This document shows, in pieces, positions 17,916 through 26,579 of a DNA stretch of 64,000 nt. A model generated the notes under the pieces. It made no database searches. It had not been told where the DNA came from and was given only the letters and a program-made list of their open reading frames with translations. Position 1 is the stretch's first letter. Every line of letters begins with the position of its first letter. The position numbers were made by a program, and so were the translations under genes. The stretch comes from Chitinophaga rhizophila (GTDB taxonomy: Bacteria; Bacteroidota; Bacteroidia; Chitinophagales; Chitinophagaceae): assembly GCF_019492185.1 (NCBI RefSeq), contig NZ_JAICCF010000004.1, positions 372,001 through 436,000 on the forward strand, in the 5' to 3' direction.

Positions 17916-20432
17916 ATGATCAACAAACTCAAGTCTGTACTTCCTCACTTCGCAGCGATACTGGCATTGCTGCTATTGTCGATATTGTATTGCCGTCCGG
18001 CCATGAATGGAAAGATACTCAGCCAAAGCGACAATGTACAATGGCAGGGTATGGCAAAAGAAGCCATGGACTATAAACAGGCGCATGGTATTACCCCCCT
18101 GTGGACGACCAGCATGTTTGGAGGGATGCCAACTTACCAGATTGCGATGGAAACTCCTTATAAGTTTGCCAACTATATTCCGGCCGTACTTACACTTGGA
18201 TTACCTAAGCCGGTAAATGTGCTGTTTTTATCAGCGATTTGTTTTTACCTGCTATGTGTGACGCTGGGAGCTAATCCCTGGATTGGTTTTCTGGGAGCAG
18301 TTGCATATACTTATGCCAGCTACAGCCCGATTATTATTGTGACCGGTCATGAGACCAAGATGCTAGCTTTGGCGTATATGCCGGCAGTAATTGCAGGTCT
18401 GATACTCATTATCCGTCAGCGTTATGTGCTGGGTACAGGTATAATGGCGATGGCACTGACTTACCTGATCGCAGCCAACCACCTGCAGATGACCTACTAC
18501 TTCTTTCTGATACTTGGTGTTGTCGGGATCGCATATGCGATATATTGTATAAGAGAAAGGCTGTTCAGACACCTGATTATCAGCGGCTTACTTGTCTTAT
18601 TTGCAATAGCGCTTGGCGTAGGGTCAAATGCAGTCAGTCTTTGGACAACGTATGAATACTCCAAAGAGAGTACCCGCGGCGGTGCATCAGAACTGACGCC
18701 GTTACCAGGAGCAGCCCAAGATAAACCACAGGGCGGACTGGAAAGGAATTATGCTTTCCGTTGGAGTTATGGCAAATTTGAGACATTCACCTTATTAGTA
18801 CCTGATATCTATGGCGGGAGTTCTTCGGGGTCGTTAACGAAAAACTCTGAAACTTACAAAAAGCTTTCAGCAATGGGGGTTCCAGAAAATCAGGCAGAAC
18901 AGCTGATCCAACGTTGGAATCTGTATTGGGGAAATCAGTCAGAACTCGGCACTTCCGGTCCCGTGTATCTGGGTATCGTCGTTTGCATACTGGCACTATT
19001 GGGATTATTTATTATACGATCCTGGCATAAATGGTGGTTACTGGCCATTAGCGTACTGGGTATTGTACTGGCATGGGGCAGCAACTTTGCAGCATTTAAT
19101 TACTTCATGTTTGACTATTTCCCCTTATACAATAAGTTTCGTGCCCCGTCACAGGCGCTTATTATTCCACAATTCTCCTTTGCATTACTGGCGGTACTAG
19201 CCTTGCAGGAACTAGTGAGTGGCAAGTTATCTAAAGAAGAAATAAAGAAAAAGCTCCAATGGACAGGTATTGCTATTACCGGTTTGCTGCTGATTATCTA
19301 TGCAGCGTCTTTTAGTGCTAACTATACCAATGCCACGCATGACCCGCAACGTCCCGGTGGCGATGATTTGTTTCAATCTGAATTGACAAGGATGCTCCAG
19401 GGAAATACACAACTGGTGGGAGAATTGATGAGCGCCTTATATGCAGATCGAGAAGAGCTGTATCATAGTGATGCATATAGGGCATTGTTTTTTACCGGAC
19501 TGGTTTTACTGATATTATGGCTGTTCTACAAGGGCAGGATTAACAGGACCTGGATGCTGGCTGGAGTGACGGTGTTGGCTGTAATAGATCTGCTGCAGGT
19601 CGATACGCGCTATCTTAATAGTGACAGCTTTATGGACGAAGCCAATTATAGCAGACCATTTCAGGCGTCGGCGGCCGACCAGCAGATTTTACAGGATAGG
19701 GACCCGCATTACAGGGTGTTTAATCTGACAGCAAAACCTTTTGATGATGCGATGACCTCCTATTTTCATAAGAGTGTGGGTGGCTATCATGCGGCAAAGC
19801 TGCAACTATATGCTGATCTTATTGAAAGGCAAATCAGCAGAAACAACCTTCAGGTGCTCAATATGCTTAATACAAAATATGTAATTGTGCCTGGAGCAGA
19901 TGGACAACCAGTAGCACAGCGGAATCCTGAAGCATTGGGTAATGCGTGGTTTGTAAAGCATATAGTATGGGTCAAGAATGCGGATGAGGAGATGGCCATG
20001 CTGGATCATATGAACACGAGGGATTCTGTGGTCATTGATGAGCGTTACAGGGAGATTGTAAAGAGTATGACAATGTATGACAGTACAGGCAAGATTAGTC
20101 TGGCAGCAAATAATCTGAATGAGATCAGTTATATTTCTAATTCAGGGACGGATCAGTTTGCGGTATTCTCAGAAGTGTATTATAGACAGGGGTGGAAGGC
20201 ATATATTGATGGGAAGGAAATGCCTTATTGCAGGGTGAATTATGTTTTACGTGGGATGATGGTACCAGCGGGCACGCATACTATTTTGTTCAGGTTTGAA
20301 CCGAAGGCTTACTATGCTGGTATTACGTTATCGATGTCCAGCTACATTTTGATGCTGTTACTTCTGGCTGGAGGCGTCTTATTAAACATCCGAATGAACA
20401 AAATGAATGATACAAAAGAAAAAACTGTTTGA
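17916..20432 (+). CDS. YfhO-family polytopic membrane protein
   Basis: The 838-residue protein has about 12-13 hydrophobic segments and YfhO hallmarks: an N-terminal TM, the luminal-type loop with SQSDNVQWQGM and TSMFGGMPTYQ, LPKPVNVLFL, a GHETKMLALAYMPAV segment, and a C-terminal extracytoplasmic domain with VFSEVYYRQGWKAYIDG and HTILFRFEP. YfhO proteins resemble GT-C glycosyltransferases and are implicated in decorating lipoteichoic acid in Firmicutes; the acceptor in Bacteroidota is unknown. Length and gene order are ordinary, and no terminator was seen directly after it. Confidence 0.9.
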   Translation: MINKLKSVLPHFAAILALLLLSILYCRPAMNGKILSQSDNVQWQGMAKEAMDYKQAHGITPLWTTSMFGGMPTYQIAMETPYKFANYIPAVLTLGLPKPVNVLFLSAICFYLLCVTLGANPWIGFLGAVAYTYASYSPIIIVTGHETKMLALAYMPAVIAGLILIIRQRYVLGTGIMAMALTYLIAANHLQMTYYFFLILGVVGIAYAIYCIRERLFRHLIISGLLVLFAIALGVGSNAVSLWTTYEYSKESTRGGASELTPLPGAAQDKPQGGLERNYAFRWSYGKFETFTLLVPDIYGGSSSGSLTKNSETYKKLSAMGVPENQAEQLIQRWNLYWGNQSELGTSGPVYLGIVVCILALLGLFIIRSWHKWWLLAISVLGIVLAWGSNFAAFNYFMFDYFPLYNKFRAPSQALIIPQFSFALLAVLALQELVSGKLSKEEIKKKLQWTGIAITGLLLIIYAASFSANYTNATHDPQRPGGDDLFQSELTRMLQGNTQLVGELMSALYADREELYHSDAYRALFFTGLVLLILWLFYKGRINRTWMLAGVTVLAVIDLLQVDTRYLNSDSFMDEANYSRPFQASAADQQILQDRDPHYRVFNLTAKPFDDAMTSYFHKSVGGYHAAKLQLYADLIERQISRNNLQVLNMLNTKYVIVPGADGQPVAQRNPEALGNAWFVKHIVWVKNADEEMAMLDHMNTRDSVVIDERYREIVKSMTMYDSTGKISLAANNLNEISYISNSGTDQFAVFSEVYYRQGWKAYIDGKEMPYCRVNYVLRGMMVPAGTHTILFRFEPKAYYAGITLSMSSYILMLLLLAGGVLLNIRMNKMNDTKEKTV

Positions 20433-20986
20433 TAAATTTGCCTCATCGTAACACAAAAAAGCTTGCTAGATTGACATTTAGAGATATGCAGGCACTCGCT
20501 TTTTGAGAAAGTCAAAGCGCAGATCGTATACGTTAAACGGATCAATTTCAGGAATATCTCTGTTTATTTAAATGGTAAACAGAGATATTCTTTCAATACA
20601 AATATTGATCATTTCAAGAATTTCTACCAGCCATCTATAAAAGACATGTATGAAAAGGTTAAAGATTAAAAATGCCAGAGAACGACTGTTCAGATTTCTT
20701 TCCGGCACTATTAAAGAATGCCTGACTGCGGATAAGCACTAATGGCAAAAGGGACAATGAAACCAACCATGTCCTGCACTACACATGTTTGTACTCCTAC
20801 CCATTAATAGATAGCTGCAAAACACTGCTCGCAGCTACATTCATATAAACAACTCAATTGTACATAATTCCGTTTGGATTGAACACGGGAATGAGATAAC
20901 TATGTCCATTTCACTGACTTTCAATTCAACCAGACGATTTATTGGCGTATTAGTTCAATCGAAAATTACAATACTAAAAAACAGTT
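20433..20986. other. 554-bp stretch without a full gene; possible ORF remnant at 20475-20669
   Basis: One frame (20475-20669, +) reads without stops and ends in a protein-like tail (VYVKRINFRNISVYLNGK, then MYEKVKD), but has no start codon and follows an in-frame TGA. It may be a decayed 3' gene end. The rest shows no recognised gene; 20820-20980 is AT-rich leader of the next gene. Confidence 0.35.
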
Positions 20987-21409
20987 ATGAAAGGGCGTAA
21001 ATTCCAAAAAAACCTGACAGCACTCCTAATCAGTAAATTTGAGGAGATAGATGTAACAATAAGTAGCCTGTTGCTCGGCTTTAAAAAATTGTCTGAGGAG
21101 ATTATTGTCCATGAATCCCGTATTTCCAGGCTGGAAAGTGCTATGGAAGATGTCAGAAAGGAGCTGACACTTACTCAGTCGGGATTAGCCGGAACCATGA
21201 TCAAAGCCCATAAGTTGAAAAGGCAGCTTCGGCATACTAACAGCAAATTTGACCACATTTATGCAAAAGTAATTGTCTGGAGAAATGACGTGCTAGAATT
21301 GCAAAAGCAACTTGCTGCATTGAGAGAAAATGATACCAATAATGCGCAGGAGAAAGAGGCATCTCCGACTGATGCTCCCGGAACAGTAACAGGAAACATC
21401 GCGGCCTAG
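20987..21409 (+). CDS. Small coiled-coil protein, function unknown
   Basis: This 140-residue hydrophilic protein is dominated by heptad-like helices (about residues 20-115), for example ESRISRLESAMEDVRKEL and VLELQKQLAALREN, with a Pro/Thr-rich tail. It has no signal peptide, cysteine or recognised domain. A second coiled-coil gene lies 177 bp downstream in the same direction, and both open with short helices rich in LLIS. They could form one functional pair, but this is inference from layout. The strongly basic central segment KAHKLKRQLRHTNSKF could bind nucleic acid or membrane. Confidence 0.6.
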   Translation: MKGRKFQKNLTALLISKFEEIDVTISSLLLGFKKLSEEIIVHESRISRLESAMEDVRKELTLTQSGLAGTMIKAHKLKRQLRHTNSKFDHIYAKVIVWRNDVLELQKQLAALRENDTNNAQEKEASPTDAPGTVTGNIAA

Positions 21410-21586
21410 GTAAGTGATGTGCGCGGCAAAGATGATAATGTATAAGCCTGTTACGCCCGTTTTAGTACACAGGTTATATACTTAGCTGGCTAAGCAATGG
21501 TTCATTGCGGGTGGTTCAAAAATGTTTGCTGAGGATAAAGGTGTCAAGCGACTCGCATGTGTGGTAATAATTGAAAATGTATTTTA

Positions 21587-21904
21587 ATGGCTGATATGTT
21601 CAACGAAAACTTAGACTTATTGATTTCCCGGATTTCCGGATTTGAGACGATGGTAAGCAATGGCTTTAAAACAATGGATGAAAGAATGACAACTATGGAA
21701 GCGAAACTGATTGGTATAGGGAATAAGGTTAACGGTATCGAATCCAGGCTGATTGACATTGAACAGAAACAGATCGCTTTAGACATTCAAATGGAAAGTC
21801 GCTTTTATGCACTGGAAGTACTAATTGATAAAAGCACTGATCCGTTGACTGTGAGAAGTAAACAGCCAGGTAGAGGTCTATCGAGGGGTCGGGGTAAGGT
21901 GTAA
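21587..21904 (+). CDS. Small coiled-coil protein, function unknown
   Basis: The 105-residue protein begins MADMFNENLDLLISRISGF and continues with strict heptads (FKTMDERMTTMEAKLIGIG, then VNGIESRLIDIEQKQIALD), ending in a basic, Arg/Gly-rich tail (SRGRGKV). The heptads resemble phage- or DUF1640-like coiled coils, but no family can be assigned. A terminator hairpin follows directly. It lies downstream of another coiled-coil gene and may work with it. Confidence 0.55.
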   Translation: MADMFNENLDLLISRISGFETMVSNGFKTMDERMTTMEAKLIGIGNKVNGIESRLIDIEQKQIALDIQMESRFYALEVLIDKSTDPLTVRSKQPGRGLSRGRGKV

Positions 21905-21933
21905 CCGGCATGATGATTTGTGTGGGTGTTAGC

Positions 21934-21966
21934 AGAGAAGCGTCCGTCATCTATGGACGCTTCTCT
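21934..21966. terminator. 12-bp hairpin after the coiled-coil genes
   Basis: AGAGAAGCGTCC (21934-21945) pairs perfectly with GGACGCTTCTCT (21955-21966) around a 9-nt loop. It lies between convergent genes. Confidence 0.75.
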
Positions 21967-22015
21967 TAATAAACATTACGTTGTCATATACCGAACGTCT
22001 GTAACAGGGTCTTGC

Positions 22016-23782
22016 CTATTTACCCCATACTGCACTAAAACGTTCATTGTCATCGTAGTTCTGCACTTTTAACAAGCGTAGGCCCTGAGCCGAGAACTGA
22101 TCAAATCTTGATTGGTAGTCTGTAGATGTCAAACCATAATAGGCCGCATAATTGCTCTTCTTAGGACGCCATACACCACCCACCTTGTTGCCATTTACAC
22201 AGATACTTCTTAGTTCCCAATTAGGATAAAGCTCATTGAATTTATTATTGAAATCAGCAGCGTTCATGCCATAATAAAGGTAGAAACCATTATCGTTTGG
22301 CTTGTTGACGAATACAGCAGCATGCATCCTTTTTCCATTCACTGTATAGTCAACATGCTCTTGTACATGCCACTTCTTAGACGTTACATACGTCTTCCAG
22401 GCATTATCAAAGGTTGCATCGTCCGCATTGTGAATAGAATAAGCGGATTGTCCAACAGGGTTTTTCTCCCATATAACCGAGAAACGTGGATTGCCGCTGC
22501 CATCTTTGGTAACAGAGATCTGGCGTGGACGCATACCCTTGGCATTGTAAGTGTTGAAGTAGTTCTGGTAAGTAGCACCGGCCATATAAAAATGAGTATA
22601 CCACTCACCTGACAGGCCCCACTGGAAAGAACCGGCAGCATATAGATCGCTGCCTTTGCGGTCAACACTAACTGTCTGGAGTGCCATGCCCATTCCGGTA
22701 TAATATGACCAGTACTTAGTTACAATATCAAGTGGCACATTATGAAAACTTGGATAAAAAGGCGCAAACAGTCGGGCATATGGAGTAGCCGCACCAAGAT
22801 CATAACAGCTTACGCCATTGTGGTTGTATGTACCATAGGGATCTACATTTATCCACTTACCGGCATATCCCGGCCGGGTATCCTGTACGCTTACTTCAAA
22901 ATGCAGATGTACGTTGAAAGAGCGCGTATCAGGATTCTTCATGGTACCATCATCTTTGAGAATCACACTGATGCCACCGGAACCAGTATTACCTGCGTAT
23001 GCCAGAAACTGACCAGCCTGCACAAAGTCATTCTTCTTTACTTTAATAGTCTGGCTATTTGTTCCCCAGCATAACTTACTGGTGGTACCATTTGTAGCAA
23101 AGGCTTTGTATTTGTCAGAAGGTGAGTTCTTCGCTAATCCACGGTCATTATCATAACCGTTACGAAGATGCAAATAACGGCTGCGATATTTGAATCCATC
23201 AGGCGCTGTATGCTCAATAACGATGATGTTTCCACCGCTATTAGACCAATATACATCTATGACTTTGCCTGCTGCAATAGCGTAAATGCCAAAAGTAGGG
23301 TCTTCATTAGCCGCTACCGATGATTTACCGTAGTCAATTGCCCTATGGGGGTCTTTTGCTCCGTTATTATCATCATCCCAGCTGTAATAAAAGCCTTGCC
23401 ATAAAGCAACACTGCCGCTTTTGTAGGGAAAGTATAATGGCATGTGTGCTTTGACACTACTATAAACAGGATCCAGACCATCCTCAACCACAGGAGGTGC
23501 ACAGCTGCCACTACGGAACTTGGTAAGACCTGGCGCATCAGTTTCAGTAAAGATGACCTGTTTAGGTGCTATGAATTTCCTGGAAGGAGCGATTGTTCTA
23601 AGACGGCCCGTGGCTGGTTTATTACTGATCTCGTCTCCATCCGGCCCGCGCTCGATAGACATAACGGGCTTTTGAATGCTCCTATATAGTAATTCAGGAA
23701 CTTCCTTCTCTTCTTGTTGAGGGTCCTGCGCGAATGACTGCATACATAAAAGTACAGCGGCAGCAGATAAGATAAATCTCAT
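22016..23782 (-). CDS. Secreted M23-type peptidase with C-terminal tandem-repeat (BTRD1-like) domain
   Basis: The 588-residue protein (start set at 23782) has a signal peptide ending SFAQ. The middle (about residues 150-345) is an M23/LytM peptidase domain with Zn-site candidates: HRAIDYG, then SRYLHLRNG, then the HxH of NVHLHFEVS. Large inserts separate the motifs. The C-terminal third (about 360-588) has four or five repeats of about 45-50 residues, each ending in an aromatic-Trp strand (FQWGLSG, FSVIWEKN, AVFVNKPND, GVWRPKKSN, FSAVWGK), the pattern of bacterial tandem repeat domain 1 seen in polyglycine hydrolases and other secreted proteins. It probably cuts cell-wall peptides or glycine-rich proteins outside the cell. 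Confidence 0.85.
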   Translation of the reverse strand: MRFILSAAAVLLCMQSFAQDPQQEEKEVPELLYRSIQKPVMSIERGPDGDEISNKPATGRLRTIAPSRKFIAPKQVIFTETDAPGLTKFRSGSCAPPVVEDGLDPVYSSVKAHMPLYFPYKSGSVALWQGFYYSWDDDNNGAKDPHRAIDYGKSSVAANEDPTFGIYAIAAGKVIDVYWSNSGGNIIVIEHTAPDGFKYRSRYLHLRNGYDNDRGLAKNSPSDKYKAFATNGTTSKLCWGTNSQTIKVKKNDFVQAGQFLAYAGNTGSGGISVILKDDGTMKNPDTRSFNVHLHFEVSVQDTRPGYAGKWINVDPYGTYNHNGVSCYDLGAATPYARLFAPFYPSFHNVPLDIVTKYWSYYTGMGMALQTVSVDRKGSDLYAAGSFQWGLSGEWYTHFYMAGATYQNYFNTYNAKGMRPRQISVTKDGSGNPRFSVIWEKNPVGQSAYSIHNADDATFDNAWKTYVTSKKWHVQEHVDYTVNGKRMHAAVFVNKPNDNGFYLYYGMNAADFNNKFNELYPNWELRSICVNGNKVGGVWRPKKSNYAAYYGLTSTDYQSRFDQFSAQGLRLLKVQNYDDNERFSAVWGK

Positions 23783-23833
23783 ACAATGTTCAATTTTTGG
23801 GGTTAAATATTTATGGAGGCAAAGTAAAAACAT

Positions 23834-24098
23834 TCAGCAGGCTAAGAAAAACGCCATTTACTATCTGGTTAGAATTAGCGTGTAAATGGCAACCTGTGGA
23901 AAATAAAAGGCGGAAAACGTTTATTGGGTAAGGGTTTGCGGGAATTACGCACTTCGGAAAATACGTATAAATTAAGTAACACTACAGTCCTGAAGGAAGA
24001 AATATGGTACTATTAGTGGATTTGTTAGTGAAGCCTATTTCATCAGATGCAACGTCATATTAACGACTAGACCTTCATTTAACCAGCACGTAAAAAAC
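23834..24098. other. Intergenic region, no gene seen
   Basis: The 5'-flanking region of the M23 gene on the minus strand plus AT-rich sequence. No open frame of note on either strand and no recognised motif. Confidence 0.5.
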
Positions 24099-24139
24099 AA
24101 CAACGAGGGGATGTCAATATTTACAGACCCCTCGTTGTT
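24099..24139 (-). terminator. Terminator of the sugar-phosphate isomerase-like gene
   Basis: AACAACGAGGGG (24099-24110) pairs with CCCCTCGTTGTT (24128-24139). On the minus strand the stem is followed by a TTTTTT run. Confidence 0.85.
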
Positions 24140-24239
24140 ATTTCACATCTGTCAGAAACAGGTATTACCTTATGCCAGCATAAGAACAATGGAAGATATT
24201 TGTTCAGGTATTTGCTCTTATGACAGGGTTGACTTCTTG

Positions 24240-25214
24240 TTATTTCCTGAGTAAGTTACTTTTTACGTAACCGTAGCTCGTTTTAATACTTTCAAATGGA
24301 TCAATGGAGATCTGGTCCTGTTCAACAAAGGCATACTTAAGACCAGCAACGCTGGCGTTAGCAAAAAGTTCCTTGAAGTTAACAGCACCAGTACCGACTT
24401 CCGCAAATTTCACCTTAGGTAGTATTTCCATAGACGTTTTTTTGTCATTATCACCACCAACGATCTTTTCCTGGGTGCCTTTGTCAATATCTTTTACATG
24501 CCACATAGAAAAGCGTCCCGGGTGTTGCTTAAACAATGCTACCGGGTCAATACCTGATTTAATTGCCCAGAAAAGGTCCAACTCAAATGTCACCAATGAA
24601 GGATCTGTACCCTTAAGCATGATTTCATATCCGGTAGTATTTACGTCCGGCTGTTGCTTAAATTCCCAGAAATGATTATGATAACCTACCCGCATGCCTA
24701 GTTTCCGCGCCTCCTCTCCTGCTTTGTTCAATTGATCTGCGATGAACTTATAGTCATCAGTAGCCAGTTTATCCCACAGCTGCAATGGCGGTATAGGAAC
24801 TATCAGATATTGTTGGCCCAGCTCATGAGCAATCTCCAGCTGCACCTTCAGGGCTTCATCATTCCCGTTACCTCGCGTCAGGAAGTCATTGAGCTGATAG
24901 TGTCCGCTGTGGGTTGCCAGACGGTATTCTTTGAGCAATGCTTTTAGTCCTTTAGGATCGAGCCCCCAGAACTGGTCTTTCTGACCACGCTCCTTGTAAC
25001 CGTAGAAGGTTTCTACATGGTTATAACCTATCTCCGCAACTTTACGGATAGTGCCTTTCACATCTTTTGCCAGTTGATCCCTTAGGGTGTACAACTGTAT
25101 TCCGATTTTGTTCACTGTATTTTCCCGGCTTCTGCTGAAAATACCTGTTGGATTGACCATTAATCCGGCTGCTAATAAGCCAGCCTGCTGCATAAAAATT
25201 CTCCTTGAGCTCAT
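24240..25214 (-). CDS. Exported sugar-phosphate isomerase/epimerase-like TIM-barrel protein
   Basis: The 324-residue protein begins with a Tat-type signal (SSRRIFMQQAGLLAAGLM). It then has the xylose-isomerase-like TIM barrel: IGIQLYTLRDQ, then VAEIGYNHVETFYG, then GMRVGYHNHFWEF, then VTFELDLFWAIKSG and FSMWHVKDID. The His/Glu/Asp residues in these strands are the usual divalent-metal ligands. Exported members are common beside carbohydrate loci in Bacteroidota, but their substrates are rarely known. It ends with its own terminator, so it is probably monocistronic. Confidence 0.9.
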   Translation of the reverse strand: MSSRRIFMQQAGLLAAGLMVNPTGIFSRSRENTVNKIGIQLYTLRDQLAKDVKGTIRKVAEIGYNHVETFYGYKERGQKDQFWGLDPKGLKALLKEYRLATHSGHYQLNDFLTRGNGNDEALKVQLEIAHELGQQYLIVPIPPLQLWDKLATDDYKFIADQLNKAGEEARKLGMRVGYHNHFWEFKQQPDVNTTGYEIMLKGTDPSLVTFELDLFWAIKSGIDPVALFKQHPGRFSMWHVKDIDKGTQEKIVGGDNDKKTSMEILPKVKFAEVGTGAVNFKELFANASVAGLKYAFVEQDQISIDPFESIKTSYGYVKSNLLRK

Positions 25215-25338
25215 GTTGTTTATATTTAACGTGGCATGGTACGGAAATGAAAATACAAAAAAATCGGGAGTATATCAGCTATTCCCGGTTTCAACTGGAC
25301 GGCTAAACAATCAACCTGTATTTCATCCGTAAACAAAA

Positions 25339-25360
25339 AGGCCCGCCGGGCGGCGGACCT
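25339..25360 (-). terminator. GC-rich terminator downstream of porV
   Basis: AGGCCCGCC (25339-25347) and GGCGGACCT (25352-25360) form a stem with one mismatch. On the minus strand a TTTTT run follows, as expected for the end of the porV transcript. Confidence 0.8.
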
Positions 25361-25399
25361 CCTGATAGGTATAGGTATATATAGGATAGATAGTCAAAG

Positions 25400-26530
25400 T
25401 TATTCCCAGGGCAGGTCAATTGTCGCGCCAAACCGTAGGGTATTAGACAACGGACTACGATTGAAGCCATTGCCGGATGGTACAATATAGGCAATGTTGA
25501 TCATGGCCATGCCATATTTATAGCCCAGGCCTGTAGTGATGTACTTGCGGTCTCCATGGGATTTGTCTTCCCAGAAGTAACCAGCTCTCACGAAAAAGCG
25601 GTCTTCAAAGCTATATTCACCTCCGAGTGACACCTGGAAGGACTTAAATCCACCATTGGCGCTGCTGAATGATTTGAACCAGCTTTTAACAACGCTATAG
25701 TCGTAGTAGGATGCAAGGCCCAGAGAATCACCCGGTACTACTGGAGTAAGCTGCTTATTCAACTCCATGCCAAATGTAAAATGATGCCCTTCTTCCATAG
25801 GAAGTCTGTAGGCGACGCCCGCTCCAAGGTTGGAAGGTAGATATTCTTTGGCCGCACTGTTGTTACTATAATTTACGCGGGAGCCCAGATTTGTGATCGC
25901 AGCTCCGGCAGTCAGCCCTTTGCCGTATTCGTCCACTTTGTTATATGTCATCGAAATATCTACGCCAAAGGCATTACCAGCTTTATAGTTAACGCCTGAA
26001 TTGTTAGCATTACCAGAAGCGAGTTTAGAATAAATGTAACGGGCAGTCAGTCCGAGACTAAAATGCTCGCCTAGCTTACGCGTATAGCCGCCCTCCAGGG
26101 AAAGTTCCCGCGGACTGGAACTACCAAGGCGATTGCCATAAGCATCTGCAAACTGGATATTACCCAGGTTGAAATAGCGCAATGCACCACCTATAGCCTG
26201 ATTGTCGTCCAGCTGCTGGTATCCGCTGACAGTAGCAAGGTAGATCTTGTTACTGATTTCCCTTAACCAAGGCACATACGATACTGCCAAACCCGCCGGA
26301 GCTTCTGCAAAGGCTACTTTAGATAGGTTGTAAAATGGTGAATTGGCGTCTGCCTGCGTAGCTAAGCCCATCTCTCCCATTCCACCGGCACGGGCATCTG
26401 GCGACACTCTTAGGAACGGTGCTGCCGATGTAGCTACATTCAGCGTCTTATCCTGCGCACATACCAGTATTGGAAGACCGGCAGCCAATAATAAAGCCAG
26501 TGTCGCAGATCGGAAACAGAAACGTATCAT
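25400..26530 (-). CDS. porV: Type IX secretion system outer-membrane protein PorV
   Basis: The 376-residue protein has a signal peptide ending VCAQ and the PorV/LptO family opening (TSAAPFLRVSPDARAGGMGE, then ANSPFYNLSKVAFAE). A beta-barrel of FadL-like type continues to the aromatic-containing C-terminus (LRFGATIDLPWE). PorV carries T9SS cargo with type A sorting tails from the translocon to the attachment complex. The start was set at 26530 because upstream residues are not signal-like. Its upstream neighbour, 49 bp away in the same direction, is a 3570-residue protein with just such a tail, so the two are likely co-expressed. A short hairpin lies between them. No porU is adjacent. Confidence 0.93.
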   Translation of the reverse strand: MIRFCFRSATLALLLAAGLPILVCAQDKTLNVATSAAPFLRVSPDARAGGMGEMGLATQADANSPFYNLSKVAFAEAPAGLAVSYVPWLREISNKIYLATVSGYQQLDDNQAIGGALRYFNLGNIQFADAYGNRLGSSSPRELSLEGGYTRKLGEHFSLGLTARYIYSKLASGNANNSGVNYKAGNAFGVDISMTYNKVDEYGKGLTAGAAITNLGSRVNYSNNSAAKEYLPSNLGAGVAYRLPMEEGHHFTFGMELNKQLTPVVPGDSLGLASYYDYSVVKSWFKSFSSANGGFKSFQVSLGGEYSFEDRFFVRAGYFWEDKSHGDRKYITTGLGYKYGMAMINIAYIVPSGNGFNRSPLSNTLRFGATIDLPWE

Positions 26531-26546
26531 CTCATTCTTTTTGTAT

Positions 26547-26571
26547 AGCCCCGGTCTCATCGACCGGGGCT
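26547..26571 (-). terminator. Hairpin between the giant adhesin and porV
   Basis: AGCCCCGGT (26547-26555) pairs with ACCGGGGCT (26563-26571) with a 7-nt loop. No T-run follows on the minus strand, so it may only attenuate read-through into porV or stabilise the upstream mRNA end. Confidence 0.5.
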
Positions 26572-26579
26572 ATTGGTGT

